Shown here: positions 1 through 12,112 of the stretch, piece by piece
Layout: each line of letters starts with the position of its first letter
How positions within the stretch are numbered: position 1 is the stretch's first letter
From: Neocallimastix lanati (nom. inval.)
Lineage: Eukaryota > Neocallimastigomycota > Neocallimastigomycetes > Neocallimastigales > Neocallimastigaceae
Assembly: GCA_016946835.1 (NCBI GenBank)
Contig: JACVTC010000116.1
Span: forward strand, 187,501-251,500
Length of the DNA: 64,000 nucleotides
Reading direction: 5' to 3'
Program-made: the position numbers and the translations under genes
The notes under the pieces: model-generated
What the model was told of the DNA's origin: nothing
Database searches by the model: none
Seen by the model: only the letters and a program-made list of their open reading frames with translations

Positions 1-586
1 ATTTATATATTATATTTTATTATTAAGTAATTTATATTTTTTTATTATTTGTTCATTAAAAAATTTCGTCTTATTATTAGTTTTTTTTTTTTTTTGATTA
101 AAATGTTTTTTCAAAATCAATTATTTTTATTTTATTTTATTTTATTTTTTTAATTATTATTTATTTTTACTTTTTTAATATGATATTAAATATCAATATC
201 ATTATAAAAAAAAAAATTAAGAATTAAAAAATTAAAATGCTTTTTATATATATTTTTTTAATATATTAGTTTTGTTTCTAGGGATAATTATTTAAAATTT
301 TCATTTAATACTTTTTTTTTTTCTTTACTTTAATTAAATATTTATTAACAATATGAAGTTTATATTAACCTATATTAAAATAGAAAAAGCAATATAAATA
401 TATATATTATAATAAATATATTCCATTGGCATATAATAAATTTATTGTGTAACAATTTAACAGAATTAATTTAATACTAAAAATTTTTTTTTTTAATTTA
501 AATTCTTTAATTCTTAATTTTTATTTATTTAGTTTTTTTTTTTATATCTTTAAATTTAAAAATACAAAAATTTAAATACTTAACTA

Positions 587-617
<31 letters not shown>

Positions 618-3488
618 TAGGTACATTAATAATAAATATATATATAAATTATTTATTAATTATATTAATTATTGTTTATTATACATTATATAACTTCTTT
701 TTTCTTGTTATTTATTGAATATTTAAATTTCCATCAAATCGTATATTAATTTATTAATTGAAAATATATAATAATAAAAACAGAATAATTATTATAAAAA
801 AATCCATATAATATATATATCTAATTAATTTTGCTACCTTTACTTTAGTTCTTTTATTAATATTTTTCCTTCTTTTTTTTTTACATTTATTTTATTTTTT
901 GATAAATATTGATCATGAAATATTATCAAATATAATATTAATATATTTGACTAAATCACTTGTTTTTTTTTTTTTTTTTTATTCCTTTTATTTTTATTTT
1001 TATATATATTGTATAATAAATAATATCCTTTTATAAATTAATAAATTAGAAAAAAAATTAAAAAGAAAATAATTTATTTTTATTTCATGCCAATTAATAT
1101 CATATAATTTAATGTATGATGATATATTATAATGTAATGTATTGGTTAATACATTATATTTATATTTTTTTTATTTTTTATTTACCCCTTAATAATTTTT
1201 ATTATTTTTTTTTCTATAAATTTTTTAGCATAAATAATTGCTTCAAGTTTATTTTATATTTATTAAGGTTTTATATATTTTATATCATAAAAAAAAAAAG
1301 TTTTAAATAATAATTATATTTATCATTTACTAATTAATAAAATAAATAAAATGATAAAAAAAAATATATTATCAGTTAAAATAATAATGATAAAAATATT
1401 GATAATAACAATAATAATAATAAAACCAAAAACAACTAATCCTTAAATATATAAAACAAAATTTAAAAATTTTTATAAAACGATTATATGATCCCATTAT
1501 TAATTAAATAAACAAATAATAAAAAAAATTATAAATCCAGTTTAAGCCAACTTTTATTCAGTATGAATAGTTAATATAAATATCTATTTGAATTTTGTTG
1601 AATTAAAACAAAATAAATATATTTCTTCTAAGACTAATTTAATAATAGAATATCTTTTAATGTTTAATTATGGGGAAAAAAATAAAACAAATTAATTATT
1701 ATATAATACTTTTAATAATACTTTAACAAATTAAAATTAACAAAATATAAAATTAATATAAAAAAAATAAAACAAAATTGCAAATTTTTTTTTTCAATAT
1801 ATTTTTTATATAGATTTTTATTTCTCTATTTGCTTAACACCTTTTAGTTATATTTCTTTTTTTTATATATATTATTTATTTGGAAATAAATACGTATAAT
1901 AATATTATATATATATATTTTTACTACATTATATGTATACATATTATTTTTTTTTAAAGTTTATCATACAACATTAATTAACAAAAAAAAATTATATTAA
2001 TACAAATTTTAATATTATTTTAATTGATTATCTTGTTACGTTTTTGTTTTTGTTTTCTTTTATTTTACTAATTTACCTTAAGGTATTTTTCCATATAATT
2101 AATTCCTTATTATATTATAATTAATTGTTATTGCTATTATTAATAATTATTGTTATTTTTATAAAGAAGCATTTACTTATCGAGTCCCTCATTTCTCAAA
2201 AAGAATTGTAACTTTCTTTAGCATATTAATTAAATTTTAACTAGCCTGGTGCTAGTTATTACTCTGAAATTGGTTATATAACACTCCTTAATATTTTAAA
2301 TTTAAAAAATATATATATATATATATATACAATAAACCTGAAAATGAATTATTAATTCTTTAATTTTTATTTTCTATATTACTGTTTTTATAAAATATAT
2401 ATATATATATATTTTTCAATATTAAAAATATTTTCCAATTGTTAAGTTTTTAATTTTTCAATAGTACAATTATTCTTTTTAAATATATATATATATTTGT
2501 TTTAAAACTATTTAAGTTTTAATTAATAATAATACAATAAAAATATTTAATTAATTTATAATAAATATTTTTTATTATTAAATTAGTAATAATAATATAG
2601 TAAATAATATTAATAAGCAAAATTATTAATATAAAATATATTCATTTACTTAGACTTTTTAAAAAATATATTCAAAAGCTTTTATATAATTTATATAATT
2701 ATCAGTTTTTTTATGATAATTTAGTATTCTTTGATGTATATAATATTTATAATTTGTATCACATAAAAAAAAAAAAAAAAAAAAAAAAGCATTTTCCTTT
2801 ATATCATAGGATGATTCACATTAATATATTCAAAATGAGTCAACTGGATAAAGAAACTACAGTGAAAAGAATGAAAAAATACTAATTAATTACTTTTCTA
2901 AAAATTAAGAAAGTTATATATGTAAAATTTTCTTCCTAAATTTTCTTCTCTGACAGTTTAATCTATTGGGAATATAAATATTAATACATTTTTCATGATT
3001 ACAAAAACCATATTGTTTTGGTATAACAAAATTTTTCTCAAATGCATAATTAAAAATTTTATCAATTATTATCTTAAATATTATTACTAGAAAAATAAAT
3101 ATATTAATATATATATTTCTAAATATATGTAAATATAATATATTTTAATTTTAAATTTGAAAATAATTAATATTTTATATAATGAACTTTTTATATAATT
3201 TAATATAAAATATTTTTTTTAAACTTTTTTTTTAATTAGGAGAACACACTTTTATTTTTTTTTTTTTTAATTTTTATTTACTAATTATTAAAAATATTAA
3301 TATATTATGCATATACGTACACATGCTAATAAAAATACATTATGAATATATTAAGATAAAAAATATAAAAAAAAAAGGTATTTAATAAAAAATATTTTAA
3401 GTAGAATTTTATATATAATGAAATTAATGTAATAATAAAATTTTTAAGAAATTATTATATTATGAAGTGAATTTAAATCATTTCTACC

Positions 3489-3546
<58 letters not shown>

Positions 3547-3585
3547 AAAATAAATCAAAAAAAGTAATATTTGTATATTAGATAG
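1..3585. other. AT-rich intergenic DNA, no gene seen
   Basis: No open frame here has a believable amino-acid composition or splice structure; the longest ones are Phe/Ile/Tyr low-complexity readings of A/T runs. It holds homopolymers (poly-A at about 594-617, 2764-2788 and 3488-3516), TA dinucleotide runs, and one slightly GC-richer islet at about 2170-2290 containing inverted TAGC/GCTA words that I could not assign to any RNA or gene. Confidence 0.7.
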
Positions 3586-3588
3586 TGT

Positions 3589-3668
3589 AGAGTTTACTTA
3601 ATTTTTCCTTTAACCAAGAGAACTATTATCAGGAAATTCAAATTCAATATATTCGTTGTACAATGATT
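3589..3668 (-). mobile_element. short LINE C-terminal fragment
   Basis: This 80-bp patch is clearly related to 45593-45680. Both carry the words AGTGT(A/G)(G/A), ATTATCAGGAAATTC versus ATTATTAGGAGATTC, and ATTCGTTGT. On the minus strand the larger copy encodes the hydrophilic end of the LINE protein (ESL/SLRESL region). It is an isolated relic with no flanking element sequence and ends in a poly-T run at 3667-3685. Confidence 0.5.
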
Positions 3669-3801
3669 TTTTTTTTTTTTTTTTTAAATAATAAAAATAA
3701 TAAAATAATACTGAAGGTGAATATTTTCTTTTTTTAAAAAACTATAAAATATTTAATTATTACGCTTATTAAAACAAAAGGTAACATAAAATAGTTTATA
3801 A

Positions 3802-3803
<2 letters not shown>

Positions 3804-3843
<40 letters not shown>

Positions 3844-4260
3844 TTTATTTTATTAAATTCTATTCTATTTTATTTTACTTTTTTATATATTTTATTTTAT
3901 TCAGGTTTATTTTTATTTTTATCTTTTTTTCATTTTTTATTTTTTATTTTGTTTTATTATTTTGTTTTATTCAGGATTAATATTATTATTTTTATTTTAT
4001 TAATATATTTCTTTTTATTTTTATTATTAATTTTTTTTTTTTTTATTAATACTTGATTTTTTTTATTTCATCACAATTTATTATATTTTGTTTTATTATT
4101 ACTCTATCTATTATATATATTCGTTATTTATGTTATTTTATTTTACTTTTTTTTTTTATTTCTATTTCATTATTTATTTTATTTTATTAATACATTATAT
4201 AATATTTATATTTATTATTTACTCTATTTATTTTATTTTATTTTTTTTTAATATTATTTA
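3804..4260. repeat. poly-A run followed by degenerate TTTTA repeat tract
   Basis: About 37 A residues are followed by some 400 bp dominated by TTTTA/TTTATT words, with the phrase TTTTATTCAGG appearing twice (about 3896 and 3966). The phrase resembles TTTTATTCAATCTGTA of the array at 11.8-12.1 kb, so this may be a third, badly decayed array of that minisatellite. The relation is weak and only visual. Confidence 0.4.
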
Positions 4261-5335
4261 AATAATTAATTTTTAAATAAAATTTATTGAATATGAAATA
4301 GGATAAATTGTTTAATATTTTTTAAAAATGCTTTAAATTTAAAACATAATAATAAATAATCAATAATAATATAATTAAAAATTAAATAAAATATTAAGTA
4401 ATAAGCATTAGGAATTTTTAAAATATATAATTATAATTTAATTCAAATTTCAAAAAAAAAAAAAAATAAAATAAATTTTTTATTTTTTCTATTATATAAT
4501 TTTAACACATAAATTGACACCAAATTAAATTATTTTCTATAATAAATTACATTTTAATAAATTAAAAAATAAAACTGATTTAAAATTTTAAAGGAATTAT
4601 ATTTAATTCTTTATTATTTTTCTTTATATATATATATATATATAATAAATATAATACTTCTATAAATATTATATATATATTTTTTATTTATATTATTTTT
4701 TAATTATTTATTTGAGTTTCTTTTTTATTTATTTTTTTTTTTTTATTTTTTAGTTAATTCTATATTTTTTATTTTGCACTATATATAAATAGTTGTATTA
4801 TATATGAACAGTTAAATGATATCTTACAATATTATCAATATTGTAATATTTCTTTTACACTTTTTTTTCATTTTTTTTAATAGTAATTATCACGATAAAA
4901 TGTTCTAGAGGAATTAAGGATTACTTATTTCTATTTTAAATGTTAAATAATAAATAATCATATAAATAATTACTTATGGTTTAATAATTTTTATTATATT
5001 ATATTTATTTTATTTTATTGTAATTTAAATATATTAATATGTCTCTATTAAATATTTCAAAATATATTTTAAATTCTAATAATTTATTACTTTTAATTAT
5101 TAATTATCTTGTTAGGCTAAGACCATTAGTATTATTTTATATATAAAATTCTATTTTACTAAATAAAATAAGGGTTATAATATAACATTTAATATAAAAA
5201 AGTAATTATATAATATTTATATATATATATATATAAATATAATATATAATACCAATATGTATTTTAAGTATTTATTATAACATATATTTGAATGTATTTA
5301 TAAGTAAATTAACAAAGATCTCTAAGTAAACACCA
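4261..5335. other. AT-rich intergenic DNA, nothing recognised
   Basis: No coding potential is visible on either strand. It contains TA runs (about 4628 and 5220) and an A/T palindromic word ATATTATCAATATTGTAAT near 4830, but nothing larger. Confidence 0.6.
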
Positions 5336-5515
5336 TTACGATTTCATGTAAGCTCCAATACTTATAGTAGAGGATAATGCGCCTAATTACCCGGTAACAA
5401 CAGCAGTTATACCATCAACACTTAAATTTGCCCAGTTTGGAATGAGATCTTTGTAAACGTTTGATATAATAAAAGAAATAATATATAAAAATACAGTTAA
5501 TAAATAGAATTTCAT
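5336..5515 (-). pseudogene. small hydrophobic-protein gene remnant
   Basis: Starting at ATG (5515-5513) the frame reads 42 codons: a hydrophobic N-terminus beginning MKFYLLTVFLYIISFII, like a signal peptide, then a polar stretch ending NLSVDGITAVVTG. A stop follows at 5389-5387. The same frame then stays open for 16 more codons (LGALSSTISIGAYMKS) to a second stop at 5338-5336. The arrangement hydrophilic, then DG, then LGA, then a small hydrophobic helix, then KS parallels the intact 68-aa protein at 9257-9463 (IIDGILGAIATVASIWILKS). GC content is visibly higher than in the surroundings. Either a 42-aa protein is made, or this is a nonsense-mutated relative of the 9257 gene. Function unknown. 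Confidence 0.45.
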
Positions 5516-6139
5516 CTTAATTTATGAAAAAATTCGTATAATTTTAATACTATTATTATGTATTATTATTTATTTTTTGTTTTTATTTTATTTTATTTTT
5601 TTTTTCATTTTATTTTATTTTTTTTTTATTTTTTTTATAATATTTTTTTTTTTTTTATAAAACTGTTAAAATTTTACCACTTTAACAAATAAGTAATTAA
5701 TAACCTTATTATTGCTCATATCGTAAAACAAAGCATAAATTAAACTCGGTGTAACATTATTTAATTAATAAAAAAAATTTTATTTTCCTATTAGATAATA
5801 TAGAATAAATTTTCCATTTTTGTAAAACTTTAAATTAATCATCAAAGCAGTTGTAAAATGATACATTTAATTATATAAAATAATGATATAAAATGATAAT
5901 TCAAACCTTAATTAATATAAAAGTTTTATATAAAAATATAAATCTTATTAATAATTATTCTTTTATTTAAATGCTATCAACAAAAAAATTATATAAAAAT
6001 ATAAATGTTATTAAAAATATAAATGTTATTAATAATAATTCTTTTATTTAAATGTTATTAAAAAATAATAATAATAATGATTAAATTATTAATTATAAAG
6101 ACGTATTTGAATATTTACTTAAACTGTATAAATTTAATA
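5516..6139. other. intergenic DNA with short direct repeats
   Basis: No gene. A unit of about 45-50 bp, containing AAAATATAAAT, TTATTAATAATTATT and CTTTTATTTAAATG, occurs at about 5931-5975 and again at about 6010-6060, the second preceded by a partial extra copy. The repeats lie beside the 3' side of the decayed MULE and could belong to its end, but no terminal inverted repeat was found. Confidence 0.45.
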
Positions 6140-7458
6140 TGCTTTATAAATTAAACAATCCAACAACAAATTAATAATATTATTTCTATCACATTTAGCA
6201 TTAATTAACTTGGCTTTAATATTTTTGTAGCGTTCAATTAAGATATTAATTTCATTAGCTTTATTTATTGTTCTTTTTTTTTTATTTTCCAAATTCCTCT
6301 TATTTTTCTTTGATAATCATAATTTGATAAATGTTCAAGTTCATTTAATTTATCTATTAATTCATAATAAGATAGTTTTGTTGGAAATAAATTATTTAAA
6401 TAATTATTGAGAGATTCTGAGACATTGTTTGTTATATGTTCCATATTATTATAATAATTCCAAATTTTCATATCATAACCAACTGAATATGTTTTATAAA
6501 AATATTCTAAAAATTTTAAAAATTGACAATAATTATTTTTAGTGGATTTAATTTTTATTATAACGTAAATATCAAATATGTATTCAGGATTTATAAATGG
6601 TAAATTTGAAAAAGCTTTATAATAAATAAATATATTATTATCATTTTTTACTTCATAATTTATTTTTTTTTTAATTTCTAGTGATTTTTTATAATGCCAA
6701 ATGCAATAATTAATATTTGTATTAGGAAATATTGTTTTTGCTGCTTTAGGTATGCCCCTTTCAAAATCACAATGCAAATTTTTTGGTTCAATATTATAAT
6801 AGAACCAAAAAATTAATTGTTACATGTATTAGCATTTTTTTTTTTTTTTTAATTTTTCAAATAATATTTTATATGTTTCTTGTTCTTTATTTTTAATATT
6901 GCAAAAGAAATAGTGCAAAAATTATCTAATTCTTTAGCATAAGTTCCTGTAATAAATATTTGATAACTAAATTTAGGATCAATAAAAAATGTACCATCAA
7001 CAAATATATCATCATTATATTCAAATTCATTAGAAATTTCAGCAAATGTAGTTTTTTATTTAAATTTCTTGATATTTGGGATTTAATTGAATTATATTCT
7101 GAACATATAAGTCCCATTTCTTTAGAAATTTTATTAAATAGGGGTTTTATTTTTATACCAAAAGAAATTGAACTTTTTTCAATTCCATCTTTAATTTTAT
7201 GTTTCATTATAGATAGAGATACATCGTATTCTTTTTCAGGATGATTATGTGAACTATTATATTTTAAGATTTCTTTTTTATCATTTAAAATAATAAAAGA
7301 TTTACATTTATTTATTATTTTTTATATTCGGTACATTTATAAACTTTGGAATTATCTTTTTTTATTAATGAAAAATTAAATTTATATTTTTTATTAATAA
7401 TAATTTGCTCTTTTCCTTTGTTAGACTCACTTTCATCAGTAATTAGATTTTCTTCCAT
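6140..7458 (-). pseudogene. decayed MULE (Mutator-like) transposase with FLYWCH-type zinc finger
   Basis: The minus strand from ATG 7458 reads a FLYWCH-like zinc-binding start (KCTEYK, then KCKSFII, then HNHPE), a middle domain, the catalytic start VDGTFFIDPKFSYQIFITGTY (split: DGTFFIDPKF then QIFITGTY), the second acidic site HCDFERGIPKAAK followed by INYCIWHYKK, and the C-terminal TNNVSESLNNYLNNLFP stretch. These match, in order, the DDE core of MULE transposases (DGTF, D-FE-G, C--H, TNN-E--N). About three reading breaks separate the pieces: one after KCTEYK, one after NLNKK and one in the poly-A stretch near 6836-6850. The longest open piece is 6265-6777 (170 codons). No terminal inverted repeats were recognised, so only the coding relic is annotated. 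It is not functional as it stands. Confidence 0.75.
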
Positions 7459-7572
7459 TTCTATATTTTTATATATATTTTTTAATTATATATTATATAA
7501 TTAAAATTTTTATATTAATTATTCAATATTATTATTAATATTAATTTTGAAATTTTAGTTTTCAATTATTTT

Positions 7573-8010
7573 TAAAATAAATAAATAAATAAAGAATGTA
7601 AAAAGTACAAGTATATAAAATAAAATAAAATAAAATAAATAGTAGAATAATAAATATAAAGTACAGATGGAATAAAATAAAATAAAATAAAATAAAATAA
7701 ATATTGAATATGAATATAAAGTACAGATTGAATAAAATAAAATAAAAAAAATAAAATAAATAGTAGAATATTAAATATAAAGTACAGATGGAATAAAAAA
7801 AAAATAAAATAAATAGTAGAATATTAAATATAAAGTACAGATGGAATAAAAAAAAATAAAATAAATAGTAGAATATTAAATATAAAGTACAGATGGAATA
7901 AAAAAAAATAAAATAAATAGTAGAATATTAAATATAAAGTACAGATGGAATAAAATAAAACAAAATAAAATAAAACAAAATAAAATAAATAGTAGAATAT
8001 TAAATATAAA
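7573..8010 (+). repeat. minisatellite array, unit about 52-60 bp
   Basis: Seven to eight tandem units built from TAGTAGAATATTAAATATA, AAGTACAGATGGAATAAA and a spacer of AAATA/AAAATA words. The phrase GTACAG recurs at about 7661, 7721, 7782, 7834, 7887 and 7939, giving periods of 60, 60 and then 52-53 bp. The last units are almost identical, so expansion there is recent, while the first unit (about 7603, GTACAAGTAT) is diverged. A related array runs the opposite way at 11830-12110. Confidence 0.85.
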
Positions 8011-8096
8011 TTTATTTCTTAAAAAATTATTTAATAAAAATCAAAATAAAAAATAAATAAATAAAAATTCATTTAAATAAAAAAATAATAAATTAC

Positions 8097-8172
8097 AAAT
8101 TATTATTATTATTATTATTATTGTTATTGTTATTTTTATTTTTTTTTTTATTTTTTTTAAATAATAATAATA

Positions 8173-8209
<37 letters not shown>

Positions 8210-8212
8210 TTT
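8097..8212. repeat. ATT run facing AAT run (hairpin-forming)
   Basis: About 34 bp of ATT/GTT triplets, a T-rich spacer, and then about 48 bp of AAT triplets. The two runs are complementary and could fold as one stem. Confidence 0.7.
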
Positions 8213-9256
8213 TTTTTTCAATGTATTTTGATAAAATATTATATAAAAATTTGAAATATTAATAATATAGGTTTAAAATAAATAATTTATTGGGTTTTTT
8301 TTTTATATATTTATTTAAATAAAGTTAAAATCTAGACTTTCTTATAAATCTATTTTATTTTATACTATAACATTTACATATTAAATTTAAAAACAAAAAA
8401 AAAAAAAAAAAAAAAAAAACATAAACAAAAATAATAAGACTTTAATAATTTTTTCTGTAGTACAAGGCAACATAAAATGAAAGTCCTATCCTTTTAAGTT
8501 TAAATTTGCTTTTTTTTTTTTTTTCTTTATTTCTTTAGTACAACAACACAATATAAAATAGAATTTCTACCCTTTTTTTTATTAAATTTTAATGCAAAAT
8601 AAAATAAATTATATTAATTATATATATTCAGTGTATATTATAATATATATTTATATATATTATATATTTAAGTTTCACCATTGCCATTCATTATTTTATT
8701 ATTTTTTTAATTTTATGAAAAAAAAATTATTATCATTTTTATTTTTTATTTTTATGAAATAAAAAATTTTACATTAAAATTATTATATATACGAATACTA
8801 ACCGAAAATATAAACAAAAACAATTTAAATATATAACAAATTAAATATATATTAAAATATTTATTAATAATCCCGTTTTATACATCATAAAATAATATAA
8901 AACTAATAATTAGAAATAAATTAAAAACATATATTTTTATTATTTTTAAATTTATTTTTATTTATTCATTTATTTATTTATTTATTTATTTATTATTTAT
9001 TTATTTTATAAATAATTTTTCCTTTTCTTAATTTAATGATAGTCATTTTATTACAAAAAATTTTATATTTAAAAAAAAAAAACTATGTAAATGTTAAAAC
9101 CTAAAATTATATAATTAATATATATTGATTTTTATATATATATATACAATTATTTTTGGTTTATTTTTTTATTTTTTATTTTTATTTTTATTTTATATTA
9201 TTTTATTTTTTTATTTATATATTTCTTATTGAATAACTGTTTAAAAAATATTTATC
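8213..9256. other. AT-rich DNA upstream of the 68-aa gene
   Basis: No coding potential. It holds poly-A (8396-8419), poly-T, and TTTA repeats (8967-9005). The last 60 bp lead into the start codon at 9257; TATA-like words are everywhere, so no promoter element can be singled out. Confidence 0.55.
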
Positions 9257-9463
9257 ATGGATTCAGCTACCAAAATTAATTTAGTATTATTTTTGATGAT
9301 GTTTAACATAATTCCTAATGGTCATTTAATAGCTAAAGGGTTTAGATCCAACGATAATGGTGGTCTTTCTATTATTGACGGAATATTAGGTGCTATTGCT
9401 ACTGTAGCCAGTATCTGGATACTTAAGAGTGTAAGAAATAAATTGATTCAAGAAAAATTATAA
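9257..9463 (+). CDS. small hydrophobic protein, 68 aa, function unknown
   Basis: ATG GAT at 9257 opens a 68-codon frame ending in TAA. The base composition (GGT, GCC, GGA and ACC codons) stands out from the flanking DNA of over 85% AT. The N-terminal part is amphipathic to hydrophobic (INLVLFLMMFNIIPNGHLIAK split around residues 8-27, possibly a signal peptide or anchor). It is followed by a polar stretch RSNDNGGLS, and then a second hydrophobic helix from about residue 40 to 58 (DGILGAIATVASIWIL) and a basic end KSVRNKLIQEKL. Two membrane-seeking helices joined by a short polar loop are therefore likely. I do not recognise a family. A possible broken relative is at 5336-5515. It sits alone between two oppositely oriented minisatellite arrays. 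Confidence 0.55.
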   Translation: MDSATKINLVLFLMMFNIIPNGHLIAKGFRSNDNGGLSIIDGILGAIATVASIWILKSVRNKLIQEKL

Positions 9464-10152
9464 CGTATGAATTAGAAAATATTTACCATCCTTTTTTACA
9501 AAAATTGTAATTCTAAGTATTCATAAAATATATATATATAATAATCCAAATAAATACTTATTAACTAAAGAAAGAAAAATAAAATAAATTTATTAAAAAT
9601 ATAAATAATAAATAATTGAATATAACAATAATAAATGAGTAATTATATATTCATTAAATATTAAAGAAATTATTTTTATAACGATATTTTTTTAATTTTA
9701 ATAATTTAATAATTAAAAAATGTCTTATTTATTGTAGATACACTACACTAGTAAATAAAATTAAAAGTATAATTTTAGGTTAATACTATATATATGTATT
9801 AATAAATAAATGTTAAAATATAAGTAAAAATGTTGTAATGTCAGAATTATTACTAGATTTTTTTTTTTTCTTATTAAAAAAAAATTTTTTAATATTGCTA
9901 CTATTATTACTTTTTATTAAAAAGAAAATAATAAAAAATAAAATTAAAAGTATAAAATAGTAATGTACTTTTTTTTTTATATATATAAATATAATAATAC
10001 GTATTTATAAAATTAATTATTTAAAATAATAACAAAAGTTAATATAAATAATAATAAAAAGAAGAAAAATAAATGTAATAATATTAATATCAAAAATAAA
10101 ATAGAAAGAAGGAGAATATAGTAAATCCTAAAAACAAACATAAATTATAAAT

Positions 10153-10229
<77 letters not shown>

Positions 10230-10943
10230 CTAAAAATAATCAATATAATATAAAAATATACAAAAATAAAATTTAAATAAATATCGGTTAAAACACCATT
10301 TTATTTTATTTGTAAATGAATCTTATTATATTTTACTTTCTATTTATTTTATTTATCTTTTTTTTTTTTTTTTTTTTTAAATTTTATTAAATTTTTATTA
10401 TTGTTATTTTTTTATTTTAAAATATAAAATATCTTTTTATAAAAATATTATTAGATTTTAATTTTTTGTATAAAAAGTATTAAATAACTGAATTTATTAT
10501 AAAAAATAATAAATTGGTTTATTTAATATAAATCTTACAGGTTATACAAATAATATTATGATTTTATAAAAAAAAAAAAAATAAAATTTATTACATAGTA
10601 TAATATTTTGCTTTTAAAAAAAAAAAAATTACTAAAAATTATTTCATTATACAATATATTTTAATTTTATAAAAAATACTAAAAATTATTTCATTATATA
10701 AAATAAATAGTAAAAGTATTTAATTAAAAAATTCTTATTCATTTCGTTCCGCGGTACTTTATTTCTAATATATTATTTCGGTGAATAAAAATAACAATAA
10801 TTGTGAAAATAAAAGTAAAGTTCCTATTAATTTTTATTTATTGAATATATTAAATAAAAATTATTTAAAAAAAAAATAATATAAGAAAAAATAATATAAA
10901 AAAAATAATATATAAATATATATAGACGCAAGTATTACGAATT

Positions 10944-10979
<36 letters not shown>

Positions 10980-11084
10980 CCCATACAAATATTTCGTAAA
11001 TTGGCAAAATTAATTAATTATATATATATATATATATATATAAATGATAAACTTTTTTATTAAGAGAGGTATTTGTCATTAGAT
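9464..11084. other. AT-rich intergenic DNA with AAT repeat
   Basis: No gene. It includes an AAT microsatellite at about 10158-10228, poly-T at about 10359-10378, and a short GC-containing islet TTCCGCGGTACTTTATTTC at about 10746-10764. The TGAATAAAA and GTACTTTAT words of that islet echo the minisatellite units on either side. Confidence 0.55.
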
Positions 11085-11226
11085 CGTTATATGCTATTTG
11101 TTGATTTGATTATATAAATGATTATATAATTATCCGCATATTCAAGCCACACATAATGTAAAACCTGGTAAGTAGAAACCTTTATATACCTAAGAGTCTG
11201 GACTCAACCAGGCCTGGCCAACTAGG

Positions 11227-11229
<3 letters not shown>
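11085..11229. other. GC-richer islet of unknown nature
   Basis: About 145 bp with unusual words for this window, including CCTGGTAAGTAGAAACC, GAGTCTGGACTCAACC and CAGGCCTGGCC; it contains small inverted repeats (GAGTC/GACTC, CCAGGCCTGG). It abuts an ATT microsatellite directly. No tRNA A/B box or clover-leaf could be drawn. It may be the end of a repeat element or part of an RNA. Confidence 0.3.
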
Positions 11230-11280
<51 letters not shown>

Positions 11281-11297
11281 TATTATTATTGTTATTG

Positions 11298-11364
<67 letters not shown>

Positions 11365-11384
11365 ATTATTATTATTATTATTAT
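11230..11384. repeat. ATT trinucleotide microsatellite, about 150 bp
   Basis: Nearly uninterrupted ATT repeats with a few imperfect units (GTTATTG, TTAATT). It encodes poly-Ile/poly-Tyr in all readings and is not a gene. Confidence 0.9.
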
Positions 11385-11829
11385 CTAATAGAGCAATCAT
11401 TTAATGATAACCATATTAATAGACATGTTTCATATTATTTATTCCTTAGGATAATAATAACTATCAATTTATTTAAAATATAGTTATTTGTTTATTTATA
11501 TGATATTTGAAATATTTAATTATTAATTTAGGGCTTTTTATTTATTTTTATATTTATTTTTTAAAGATAGAATTTAATTATTATTTAATTCAATAATAAA
11601 TTTTAATGAAATCTAACCATTAAATATATTTTATATTAAATAAATTAAGTGAATAATATTAATAAATAAATAGTATCAGTTTAAATAAATTGAATAATAA
11701 AAAGTCTAAACAAAATATATATATATGTATTATTTATAAATAGTTTAAAAATAAAACTTATTTGAATAAAAGGTAATATAATATAAAAATAAATTAATAT
11801 AAAAAAAAAAATCAATAAAACCTTTATTT
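11385..11829. other. AT-rich DNA, nothing seen
   Basis: Short spacer without coding potential between the ATT microsatellite and the reverse minisatellite array. Confidence 0.5.
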
Positions 11830-12110
11830 TATTTTATTTGTTATTCAATGGGTTTTTATATTAATAATCTACGATTGATTTTATTCAATCTGTATTTTAT
11901 ATTAATATTTCATTAATGATTTTATTCAATAGGTACTTTATATTTATATTCCACTATTTGGTTTTATTCAATCTGTACTTTATATTCTACTGTTTGGTTT
12001 TATTAAATCGGTACTTTATATTTATATTCTATAATTTATATGATTAAATCTGGAATTTATATTTATATTTTATAGTATATATTATTAAATCTGGAATTTA
12101 TATTTTAATA
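11830..12110 (-). repeat. minisatellite array, opposite orientation to 7573-8010
   Basis: About six degenerate units of roughly 40 bp built from GGTTTTATTCAATCTGTA followed by CTTTATATTTATATTCTA. The reverse complement, TAGAATATAAAGTACAGATT GAATAAAA, is the core of the array at 7573-8010. The units are more diverged than in that array, some reading TCTGGAATTTATATT, so this copy is older or less homogenised. Confidence 0.75.
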
Positions 12111-12112
12111 CA

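Noticed and set aside
1116-1310. 64-codon open frame on the plus strand
   Set aside because: Almost only Phe, Tyr, Ile, Leu, Asn and Lys from A/T runs; no domain, no composition shift.
7573-8010. CRISPR-like array
   Set aside because: The spacers are themselves AAATA repeats and the period drifts; this is a eukaryotic minisatellite.
11150-11225. tRNA gene in the GC-richer islet
   Set aside because: No A box, B box, anticodon stem or acceptor pairing could be drawn.
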